A stretch of DNA of 64,000 nt from Datnioides undecimradiatus (lineage: Eukaryota; Chordata; Actinopteri; Lobotiformes; Datnioididae): assembly GCA_008933995.1 (NCBI GenBank), contig WARS01001868.1:2015957-2079956 (forward strand). Reading direction: 5' to 3'. The notes under the pieces were generated by a model. That model searched no databases and had not been told where the DNA came from. It worked only from the letters and a program-made list of their open reading frames with translations. Positions 39,331-50,300 of the stretch are shown piece by piece. Position numbers and translations under genes: made by a program. Each line of letters opens with the position of its first letter. Position 1 is the first letter of the stretch.

Positions 39331-41217
39331 CATACAATTTCATTTATACAGGACCTTACAAAAGCAGAAAGTCACAAAGCGCTGCACAAGAAACAAGGCG
39401 ACCGATATAAATGCAGACATGAGGGCAGGCCTAGGCAGATAAAAATACCATGATACAGAAATAAATCAAAATTAAGAGGAAAACTGAAAATTAGATGCCA
39501 TGCTGAGGGAAATAACATCGTGCTGGCTGGCAGTGGGCTGTGATGGTAACTCTTCACCCGAGCCATGTTTTATGTGAGGCTATGACCACACTGTCACTTA
39601 TCATGATATAGGTTTTATCCACACGAACTGCTGAGAACTGCAAAACAATGTTATAGAGGGATATGGTTATAGCATGCATTTAGTTCCTATAGTCACACAA
39701 AAATAGTAGTATAAATCTGTGGTCCGTGTCCTCTTCTGGATTTCTAAACCTCAGCCATAACCACAAAAATTAGGTTGAATCTGATAGACCGTACGTGCTT
39801 GAAGACAGCTATCCTTGGCACTGTCATGGATTTTGGAAACTGATAGCCCATCAGTTCCTCTGGACCCGCTGAGGAGGAAGCTGTAATAAGATGTGTGGCA
39901 CGATGAGGAGGTTTTATTGGGAAACCCAACTTTATAATTACTGTTATTATGAGTCAACCCTCCCCGTAAAACACTTACACACATGTATGTTCTCACTCAA
40001 TACAGCAGCCTGGGGCTCTCTGCTCTATTAGAAAAGCATTTTAGCATTGCAGCGTACTGTGAAGTGTGGCCCTGAATTATTAGTGTGTTTGTATAAACAC
40101 TTAAAATGTTTTTTTGTTTATTTGTACATCTGTGAAATCATATATCACTGAATATTATGACCTTTTTATAGTGTATTATGAATCATCCACTACCTGTTGA
40201 TAGACCCAATGGGTTCTGCCTGTGTACAACTGCATTTTATTATGTTGTAAACCACTTATTAAATATTTGTATGCTGCTTAGAAATGGTAAATAGGGGCGT
40301 TCAAGTGTAACCCAAAAATCTATAAAACAGGTTTTAAGGACTAACAAGACAAATTTATAAGACTCACTGAGATTTCTTATTTTTCTATGGTAACTGTCAA
40401 TCATTATTATTATTATTTCATTTTATTAAGTTGGCTGTGATGGTGACATTGTAGCGTGTTAATGTAAAAATCACCATCATCATCATAAATGTACTGTATA
40501 TTAAAATATGGAGCCAAGGAGGAGTAGTTGTTTCCAAGGTAACAACTAATGGAGATCCAAATAAACAATGAACTACAAATAAGTTTAAAAGTATCTAATT
40601 ATACATAGAAGAACAGTATATTTTTTTATTCTCTCTGAACAAAAAACTGTCGATATATTATATAAAAAGATTACAGAGACTTTATTGGATTTGAATTCTT
40701 TTGAGAGGGTATCATAACCCATAAACTTCTGCAATGGTTTCAGTGGCTGAGAGAGCCGTGGAGCATTAGGGTGTTAGCAGATATCTTGATCATCTGGCAG
40801 TGAGCATACAAAACAAAATAGAGGGGAAAATACCACGTAACCACACCAGAGCCTGTCGACATTTACATTACAAGCCTCTAATATAACATGTGATCTGATA
40901 TTACAGACTGAGTCTCTACCCACCACAGATCCTGACAGCAGTGAATGAGGATCTCTTTGATAAATCAGTCAGTGCTTGACTACACTGACAGGCCCAGCCC
41001 ATTGGAGCAGCTACAACTCGCAGTACCAGAGGCAATTACCATAAGATCTCATCATGTTGAATTCACTGGCCACACGTGTCCAAACCTTGGCACAACTCAA
41101 AAAATGGAGCCGACCAAAGATAGCAGGGCCGTAGCTAACAATTACAATCACACATATACTGTATATCACATTTATTGTTTGTTTGGTTTTCTGTTTTCTG
41201 TTTGTTGATTCTGAAAG

Positions 41218-41620
41218 GCCAACATTGTGGCTCTGGGGATGGTAATGTTAGTCTGCCACTTGGTCCAGAATGAAATATTTTAACAACTACTGGAGGGATT
41301 GCAATGAAAGTTTGTACAGAAATGATTCAATGACTTTGGTGATCCTTCAACTGTTCCTTTTGCGCCACCATCAGGGCAAATTTAAATACTTTTACCAGAT
41401 AGCTGCAACATTAATAAAAGTCCCATCAGCCTCAGCTGCAGCCTATTTAGTATTTAGTAATTAGCAAATGTTAGCATGCTAACTTGCTAAACTTGCATAA
41501 TGAAATGGTGAACACAACAGCATATTATTATTGTCATTTGAGCATGTTAGCATGCTTATGATAGTGTTTGGCTCAAAGATATGCTGAGCTGAGAAGTTCA
41601 GCCTCACAGAGCAGCCAGCG
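41218..41620 (+). repeat. Interspersed repeat, family A, second copy
   Basis: This copy lies in the orientation opposite to the one at 2911-3400. It runs from TCTGCCACTTGGTCCAG through GACTTTGGTGATCC and GCGCCACCATCAGGG to the GTTAGCATGCTAAC block and CAGCCTCACAGAGCAGC. Many substitutions and small gaps indicate an old insertion. Confidence 0.8.
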
Positions 41621-44565
41621 TGGCTCAACTCATCAACTTGATTGGGTTTAATCAAAAAACAAGGTTACGCGGCTAGCTAACTAGAAAAGTCAACACAAAA
41701 AACAGCATTTTAGATTTGGTCACTTCCTTCCTATTTAGTTAGTGACTGCCTATAAGGCCTATGCCTTTAACTGTCCCTGCACCATCAGACCTGTTACATA
41801 GAGAACTGGATGGAAATGTTTCATGTTCAGTGCATTTAATTTCATCCAGATGGAGTGATTTTTAAAAAATCTTTCTGTAAGAACAGCCAAAAACTATAGA
41901 ATGTATAATTAAAACACAAGAAGTCAAAAGAAACAGCACTGTGCACTGAGAGGCATAAAAAAACTACTGGCTTGGCAAAGTTACCAAAACCTCAAAGGAA
42001 AGATTATGGAGTTTACAAAAAGGGAAAGAAGAAGAAACCGCAGATGTCGTCAAAAAAGAGGGTTTATCCTTGAGGTTACTGCTTCTACGTAAATGAACGT
42101 GGCCTGTTGGGCCACATGAACACTGAGCCTCTGATCTGAACAGAAAACTCACGAGAATCGAGAGGGATTGTAGACTCACGCATAAAAACGCACACTGTAT
42201 GTTCTCGTGAATGACACATGTGCACAAACATACTAAATTAAAATGACAGACAGTTATTTCTTTCATCAGTTGAGACATTAATTCCCACTGACCCTCCCCT
42301 CGAATCAGTGGCCGTGGCTGTGGAGCCCCAGACTTGTTTCAGCAGTGTAAGCAGTCCAAATAAAACAGTGTTTCTCTGGTTTGATGAGTCCCTCTGTGCA
42401 GAGATGCGTCTCTCTGAGGGGAGGCATTCATTAGAGCGCTGCACCACCCACATGCAGTTTACCGACCCCTCGACCTCACATTAGCAATCTCTGCAGGCTG
42501 TGTTATGAGTGTGTGTTTGTGTGTGCGTGCATGCGTTGAAGTGTACATGTGGTTTGGTGGGTCTGATGGCTTTCCCACTCTGCGGACCCTGTTTCCACTT
42601 TCTCTTGGGAAATCCTCCGAGGCCTCGACAGAGTTTCTGAGCCAGTAGCTTATGTTGATGACTTTTTATGAAGAATAGCTGCACTCACAACTGCATTTGG
42701 ACACTTTTTTTTAAATTCCACAGTAGCAAGAAAACAAACACTTCAGAGATTTTGGCCTTAAGTAAAGTATGTTTTCTTTTTGTAAGTGTGGACTTAAGGC
42801 CACAAGCTAAACCCTGCCCTGCCTTCTTCAGAAGACACTGCTCTCATATCTGAATGTTTAACGAAGCTGGAACCAGCAAAATGACTGACTGATTCATGGG
42901 GGTTAAGTGCTGGACCATTTCTTGACCAGCACACTGACTTCCTGGAGACTCTTAATTTTCGCAAGACAGCCAATAACTGTATAACTTCTCCCTTGAAATA
43001 CTTCCTTTACAGTAAAAATATAAGATAGAAACACTACAAGATATTAAACACATATATATATATATATTCCCTAACAGAGTGTCCAGGTGCAACCCGATGC
43101 GACCATTAAACTGTCTAAGGCTAAAGCTTTATGGAGCCAGTTGTTCAGGAGAAGTAAGACAGAGAGAGACCAGGTAGAGAGTTGAGAGGCCAGAGACCAT
43201 GCTGTGCTTGGTCTCTGGATGAAAGGTGTTGACGCTAATTATATCAGATTAATCCTGGAGAGCGATCTGGGTACACACTGATGGTATGCCTGTCAAATTG
43301 TTGCTATGACTGGTCACCAGCCAGAATGATTGTAGACATGCTGAGATGTTATTCTTTGAATACCTTGGCCTGATGCGGTGAGACAGACAGCCAGGGAAAG
43401 CTTTGCAGACACAATGGAACCTGGCCAAAGTGGAGTAGAGAGTTGCAGTGTGAACCACTGGCAGTAAAACAGAAGAGAAAGGGTTTGTCGAACACCCAAA
43501 CATTTTGTTTGGTCAGCTCGTGGTGCTGGGATGGGAGCCAGACTTTCCTTTTGTGGAATTTGGAGCGGCAGGAAGAGAAAGCAGTAGTTTAAGCAGAATT
43601 TAAAGAACATAAAATCGCTGGAAACCTACAATGGAATTGAGACAGAAGCATTTCCTGCTTTACGAATCCTCGCACCTCTCAGTCACGCTAAAGCAGAACG
43701 ATATGCAAATCTTTCAACTCTGGAAAAGAGCAATACTGAAAACATTTATGTAGACTCTGGTAAATCTTTGCCGTTCAGCAATTATGAATCCAGATATGTG
43801 ATAAAATGTTTTAAATGAACACCAGATGACATCTTCACTGAGAGCATAAAGCATGTCTGTGGGTTGTCCTCACAGGTTAATCACCGAACTACACTGAGGC
43901 GGACATATGTGACTCGGTTGCAGATGCAGTGTGTGTGCTTTACCTCATACTGAGCACTAGATGTCCTCCTTGGTGTCCTCAGTGAACTGAGTCTTGTTCT
44001 GGAAGAGTCGGGTCAAATAAAGTCTTTTCTTGGAAACCCTATCTGTCTATCACAATTTAGAGAAAGAACGAAATGGGATCATATCATCACATAAATTCAG
44101 TTCAGTGATATTTCACTGACAAATGTATCAGACCCACGTCAGATTCTTATAATAAATACCCTCTGTCTTTTATAATGTGCCACTTTTATGCAATTATAAT
44201 TTTCTTGGGGTTGACTTTTAACCAAAAGTTTGATTCAAAAAGGATTTAAATGTCAGAATTCATAATGTTTCTTTGTCCTCATTTTAAAGGGTCTCCAAAC
44301 CAAATGTCCACCCACACATTTGTTCTCAATTATTTTGCCTGATTAGACCAACCCCATAAGACTGCGTGGGCATGTGCAGACTGTGCTTCACTGACTCACC
44401 TGCTTATTATACCGCATGTGTGATGAGGACATGAAAAGTTCTTTTCGAAACATTGTTTGGCTTGTCATAAAAGGAGAAGCACAGGTGTTAATAATAACAC
44501 TGATGAGGGCTCTGTTTCCATTCAAGTGTCCCAGTAAGCCATAACACTGGATGATGACAATCATT

Positions 44566-44571
44566 TTTATT
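44566..44571 (-). terminator. Candidate polyadenylation signal of b3galt9
   Basis: AATAAA on the minus strand, about 270 bases past the b3galt9 stop codon. It is the first canonical hexamer I found in that direction. It would give a compact 3' untranslated region; there is no transcript support. Confidence 0.4.
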
Positions 44572-44841
44572 AATTTAGACAATCTGGTGCAAAGTCCACT
44601 CCAAGAAAAAAAAATCCTCTGTCTATTTAAACTTCTGACCTATTAGAAGTCAAATTTGCATTTACATAAAGGACCATAGGATATGGTCTTTGCTGTCGTA
44701 TGAAAGAATTATCCATCAACAGTACTGAGAAGCAAATGCAAACACTGGCACACATTTGTGCGCAAGGACAGCAAACACAGGTACACACTCTTTTTTGTTA
44801 TAATCAAGCCTATTTCCTGTCAGCCTCTCTCTCTGTATCAG

Positions 44842-46063
44842 TTATCCATTCGATTCAGCTTGGCCCTCTGAGCTAAAGAAGGACAGTTTATCAAGGTATG
44901 TAAGAGCCTTGCAAGTCACCAAGCCATAGTAGGTCTTTAACAGTGAGCATTTCCCAGCCTTCTGCTCCAGGTCTGCCCACACTGTGTCTAGTTCATGGCT
45001 TCCCATTCCTGCTGAGTTGAAAAGATAGTGGTAACAGCAGGCGTTGTAGCGGACATGTTTCTCTCCTGCAAACCTGGCACTGTGTGTTGGTGCCACTCCA
45101 GCCTTCTGCGCACAAAGGCCCACAAACACGTCAGCTGGCACAGGCGCACGGACAACTGCGGACGCCACATACACTTTTCGGACCACATCCTGGGACAGAA
45201 CATAAGCTGTCCCATCACAGTATTCAGGCAGGTACTTGTCAGGGTAAAGAGCTGGGGGCAGGTAGCCAGGACTGTTGGGGTCTCTGTCAGGGGAGTCCCT
45301 TTGGATCACCCTACCCAGATAAAGGTCCTCAGGGTGCCTGTGCAACCCAAGTAGGTAGCTCCCGATGGCAGGGAGGTTCAGAAACACAGTGTCCTTGGTC
45401 AGGAGAACAAAGCGTGCCACAGGACAGAAGGCGATCACCCAGCGGAGTGCAAGCACTGTCCTTTCTGTTGGGCCGCGAAGTGATGAGTCAGCCACAGCAT
45501 GACCCTGGACCATATCCCCGTGGCGTTCTGATTCTGACATTAGGGCTTCTTGTGCATCAGACGTCTGAGTTGATCCTAAGAAGAACAATATCCGCACCGG
45601 GAAGCCTCGGATGAGTGTTTGGTTGGCCCACGTCCTCCTGACTGCATCTCTTTGGGTGATATTAGCTGTGGAGCTGAAGACTAGAGTGAGGAGGAAGAGG
45701 TCAGAGTTCCTGCAGGCATCAGGGTTAGGAATAGGGTAAGCCTGGGACACGTTCTCCTTGGCGTTGCTCAGGTCTAATTTCCTTGCTTTCTCTCTTACAT
45801 CAACAACCACGCCATCAGTGTAGACCCCAGGCGTGGGCTGCAGGAGGTACTCCTCAACGAAGTCCGCCCCAAACAGCAGGGCATGGAAGAGTAGCACGTT
45901 GAAGAGGAGGAAACACCACTGGTGGGTCCGAAGCTTGCACAGAAAGCACTAGTCCACAACACAGAAGAGAGCAGGGGAGAAGAGGAAGAAGAGAATAAAT
46001 TATCACAAAGACAGAACTGAGTTTAGTTTTATAAACTACAAAGATTTAAGACTGTACCTGCAT
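44842..46063 (-). CDS. b3galt9: Beta-1,3-galactosyltransferase 9-like (GT31 family), two exons
   Basis: A predicted type II Golgi membrane protein of 370 residues in glycosyltransferase family 31. Coding exon 1 is only ATG CAG (46063-46058), with donor GTACAG. After a 109-bp intron ending in a strong pyrimidine tract and TAG, exon 2 runs 45948-44842 to a TAA. The joined start, MQCFLCKLRTHQW, matches the length and pattern of human B3GALT9 as I recall it. Residues about 13-30 (WCFLLFNVLLFHALLFGA) form the signal anchor. Family landmarks are RRTWANQT, ILFFLGS, YLGRV, YPDKYLPEYCDGTAYVLS and PADVFVGLC, plus N-glycosylation sequons NVS, NIT and NQT. The metal-binding DxD is replaced: FVLLTKDTVFLN stands where the family usually has a D-x-D-V-F motif. 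The acceptor or donor substrate is unknown, and activity is doubtful. The gene lies head-to-head with psmd5. Confidence 0.92.
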
Positions 46064-47339
46064 GACACCTGCCTTGTTGTTTATTAGCTGAATGTGACCA
46101 GAGGACCTCCCGCTGTTTGTTTGCTCTACAACAATACTTGCTGACAGACAGGGTTTCCACTTTCATGAAAGTCTAGCAGCATGTAACCCTGCACCCTATG
46201 TCACATGCTTCATCAAGAAGAGTGTGTCCTGCATCATGCATACAACATTAATGATGCAGCAATGGAACAGTTCAGAAAAATGCTTCAGAAAATGTTTTAA
46301 ATTATATAGAAATACTAGGCTATGAAAAATAATGTGCACCTCATATGTTCTTTTCTATAAAAAAGCTAAATTACATTTCTACATATTTTCAAAATCACAT
46401 CTACTTCTTCTCTCTTGTAGAAAAATTAAGAATCTTTGATAATGCGGCATATCATGAGACCATAATATTCAGATTTGATGCTAGTAAAGAATTTACTGCA
46501 TTTGTCCAGATGCCATTTATTACTTTGAATTTAGTAGTAGTACTCCACAGACAAACTAACAACTCCAAGCTGAAGATCAGGTTCAGGTTATACAATATTT
46601 TAGTGCAAAATAAGAACATTTACATTCATCAAGCAATTCTAAAAGGCCCATACAAAAAAGGCTGATCCTTGTTTTAATATGTGACTTTTCACAGGAAAAA
46701 TCGGTTAGATGCCAGTATTACATGACTTTTATTCCAGTGAGCCAGCAAGAGGTTCATAACTCATTAAGAAATATACCTATAAATGTAGGCCCAAAAGAAA
46801 GTAAGGAAAAAATGACCACAACAACAACAACAAACACTCGAATAAACAAACAGTAAAAGACTTCAGTAATCGCTCAGGGACAAATGTTGAAATACCTTTT
46901 CATACAGCAACCCATTTCTTCACAAGCAATAGTATGTTTTTCACACTAGAGTACGTGCATGCTCCCATGAATGAACAAACCAATATCTGGATATGAACTG
47001 CAAAGCCTAAACTGCATGTAGTTACATATTATAGGTTCTTGGCCCTGTACTGCTCACTGACCTCTACTACAAATCCAAGGATGCATTCATGATGTATAGA
47101 CATTGTAAAATATGTTTTACTATAATTATGAGTAGATTGAAGAGGAAAGAACTCAACAAAACTGGTTTAATTTATATCAAGTGGCTTCTCCCACTCAGCC
47201 AGCACGCGGCGGTAATGCGTCACCACGTTGGATGTCAACCGCATAACTGACGAAGAAGAAAGCGCAGGTGCTGCTGCAGCAGAAGAAGAAGAAGTCGGCG
47301 GAATTCGTCTGTTAGTGGTTTCCCCAAACATTGGCCGTC
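46064..47339. other. Interval between b3galt9 and psmd5 start codons
   Basis: 1.28 kb separates two divergent start codons. Most is AT-rich with no recognisable exon. The 140 bases next to psmd5 are richer in CG dinucleotides and look like its promoter. Whether b3galt9 shares that promoter through a non-coding first exon, or starts close to 46,100, cannot be decided from sequence. Confidence 0.55.
47200..47339 (+). promoter_or_regulatory. CG-containing proximal promoter and leader of psmd5
   Basis: This short stretch just before the psmd5 ATG has several CG dinucleotides (GCACGCGGCGG, GCGTCACCACG, GTCGGCGG) in otherwise AT-rich DNA and lacks an obvious TATA box, as expected for a housekeeping proteasome gene. 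It also has CAG/AAG triplet runs at about 47270-47294. No proteasome-type antioxidant response element could be identified with confidence. Confidence 0.45.
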
Positions 47340-50300
47340 ATGGCTGCCTCCATTGAGAGTTTACTGGAGGAAATCTCCGCTGTCGAAGACCCAATTGAAG
47401 AGCTCCAGAGTTTGAAAACAGCTCTATTATCGATACCTGTCAGCGCTTTGAGGGACTCGGTGAGCGGACAGCGTTTCAATGTGATATTCTCCCTGCTGGA
47501 CTCAAATCAAAGGTTGGTTTGTTCACAGTGTTCTCCTATCTTGCGCGTTATTACTGCTGAGTCAGTTAGCTATCTGTATCCACGATTAGTTAACTCAACT
47601 GTAGGTTAGCATACCTGTAGCGTTAGATAGCTAGCTAGCTAAAAATGCAGGCACTGTTGCACTTACACTGGTGCTAGCTAGCTAGCTAGCTAACGCGCCA
47701 CAATGTTATCAAGAGTAAAGAATGCAATGCAGGTGTGGACATTGTCACATTTTCATTGTATTAGTAAGGCCTGTGTCAGATGTAAAATGAAAGTAACAGT
47801 GGACACAGTGACTTTTTTTTGTTTATGGTGTTTTTATATGATAGAGCTGAAGTCGTTGCCCTTGTTAGACCAATTCCCCTTTATTAGTTGATGGACAGTG
47901 CAGGTACAGAAAGACAGAGACAGTGCTTTATTTTTGTCCACTATGGATCAAGACACCCTCAAATTTAAGGTGAAATAAGGGGCATTGTTTAATTTCATGG
48001 TCTATGTAATGTAGTACAGAGCCAATTTAAAACAAGTCACAGTCCAGTTACTCACACTGTTCCCTCTCCAATGACCATTAACAGGCATCACTTGCTAAGT
48101 GATTTATGCAAGTTTAAAGCACAAAGAAGAACAAATGCTTTGCGAGTGTTAAATGACTTTGTGCTGTGTTCGCAGGGAGCAGGTTGAGCTCTGTGTGGAC
48201 ATCCTTGAACGCATCTTACTGGCCCTCAGCCCTGTATGCGTGGCTCAGAACTACAGAGCGGAGCTGCAGGGGGGTCTGACACATCCTAATGATACGGTTA
48301 AGATACTGGCTCTGACACAGGTGGGCTGCTTACACCCACAGCATACACACATGCACGCACACAACAGCTGCGAGACCTTGTTAATGTTGACCTTGTTGTT
48401 GATGTTTCTGTCTGTCAGATCGGCAGAATTGTCGAGCACCCCGATGCCGTCACCGAAATTGTCAACAACCATGACGTTCTTCGAGCGGTGATTCACTGCA
48501 TCGCAGAAGAGAAGATGGCTGTGGCGAAACAGGTGATCACTGACACTGAAATAAAATTGGAGGAATTGAAAATAATAATGTTACATTAATTCTATTATAA
48601 TTATATTCATATAATATTAAAAATATGGTTTTTAATGAATCCACTGTGGATGCACTGTTTCGTTTCTTTAGGCCATCCAGTCCTTGTCTAAACTGAGTCA
48701 CTCCAAACCCGGATTAGACAAACTGTTCCAGAGCGACTTGCAGAAAGATATGAAGGATGTGATGGCCACAAGCGACATTATCAGATACAGAATATATGAG
48801 GTACGTTCAAACTGTTCTGCTGTTACTTTGAGTTACTCTGTGGCTGCGCGAATTGGATGGCGTCAGTGGAAAAGATGACTAATCACAACATGAAGTCATG
48901 CCAGAAAGTGGGCACTGCAGTTACATTAACACTTCAATTCATTACAGATGAGCTTTAAATCATTTACATGAAGGCAGTGGGATGAAAGTTAGTTTCCCTC
49001 AGTGCAGGGTACACTGGATACACAATATATTTCTTGGTATTTTGTAGTACAAAGTATGTAAGGGCACACACTCCTTAGTATGTAAGACATTAAAACAAAA
49101 TAGGCAAGCTGCTAATGGACACTACAAGGAACATAGCTGCTTCATACTCTTTTCTACTTTCCCTTGTATGTTTGTACCCATTCTTAATATTGTGCATATG
49201 ACTAGATACGTGTTCTAATGATATCGATACAAAAGCTGTTCATATCAGAGGCGTCCCCCTCTTGCGTGCCACCCCTAAACGCCATTCCTCACCTGAATCA
49301 GAATGTTTCATGTAGGTGAGGACACGTCTGACTCCTGACAATCTCCTGTTGTGTGCTATATCTGTCAAAGTGTGACTCAGTGGTCAGACTTGATTCTGGC
49401 AACATTCTGCAGGAAAGAGTGTAAGAGAGGAGAGATGCAGAAAACGCTTGATTGAACATGATGTATTTTAACACAACATCTGACTGTACAGACATATTAA
49501 GTGTTTTTCATCTTAAATTTTGCATGAAATATTAAAATCTATAAATATGGATGTTTTGATGTATCAGAGTAGTTCCAAGCTCTGCCCCAGTGTATGGCTT
49601 TTTTTCTTTTCATAAACTCATCTCGCAGGAATCTGTCAGACTCTAATCATCTGGAAAATTGCAAACACTAAATCACTCAGTCCTGGCTAATCTTAATTTG
49701 TTGCCATGGGAGCAGCAGGGTTGTCTGAGGGAAAGATGCGTTGCATGTCAGACACAGATTCCCTCTTGCTTCTGGTTCAGCTGTGTTTGTTTGTGTCACA
49801 TATCTCCTGAAATGTACGCGTGTGTCTGAAATGCCTTCACGGGAGCAGACACTGACTGATGATTTCCTAATAAAAACCGCTCTTGCCGCTCACAGCTGGT
49901 GGTGGAAATCTCGTCTGTATCTCCCATTTCCCTCGGTTACTGCGCCAACAGCAGCTTCATCTCTCAGCTACTTGGAGAACTGACAGGAGATGATGTCTTG
50001 ATCAGGTAAAAAGATTATTATTATTACCTCGTTCTATCATGGATACAGAAAAAGGAGCTGAGAAGTTGTGTGGGAAAATGTAGTTAATGCAAGCATGCCT
50101 TGCTCCAGAGCCACTGCCATCGAGATGGTGACCACTCTGGCCCACAGTCAGCATGGCCGGCAGTATTTGGCCCAGCAGGGTATAATGGACAAGATCTCCA
50201 ACATGATCCGAGGAGCAGAGACTGACCCCTTCTCCTCCCTGTATCTTCCTGGTGAGTCTTAAATACAAAATCAAAGCCAGTCCAGCCTAATTCAACACTT

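Larger units (their letters stand above)
20177..44565. other. Gene-poor intergenic interval between col27a1 and b3galt9
   Basis: Across 24 kb I found no exon that could be tied to a known protein. Open frames here are short (largest 148 codons) and of odd composition, often crossing CA/TG tracts. The interval holds several interspersed repeats (about 24400-24735, 37230-37625, 38866-39330, 39345-39420, 41218-41620 and 42889-42960), CA/TG microsatellites (20690-20714, 26417-26444), an AT tract near 43052-43068, a 20-bp tandem duplication at 29487-29526 and a CTCF-like motif at 24014-24030. It may contain enhancers or non-coding RNAs, which cannot be recognised from the sequence alone. Confidence 0.7.
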
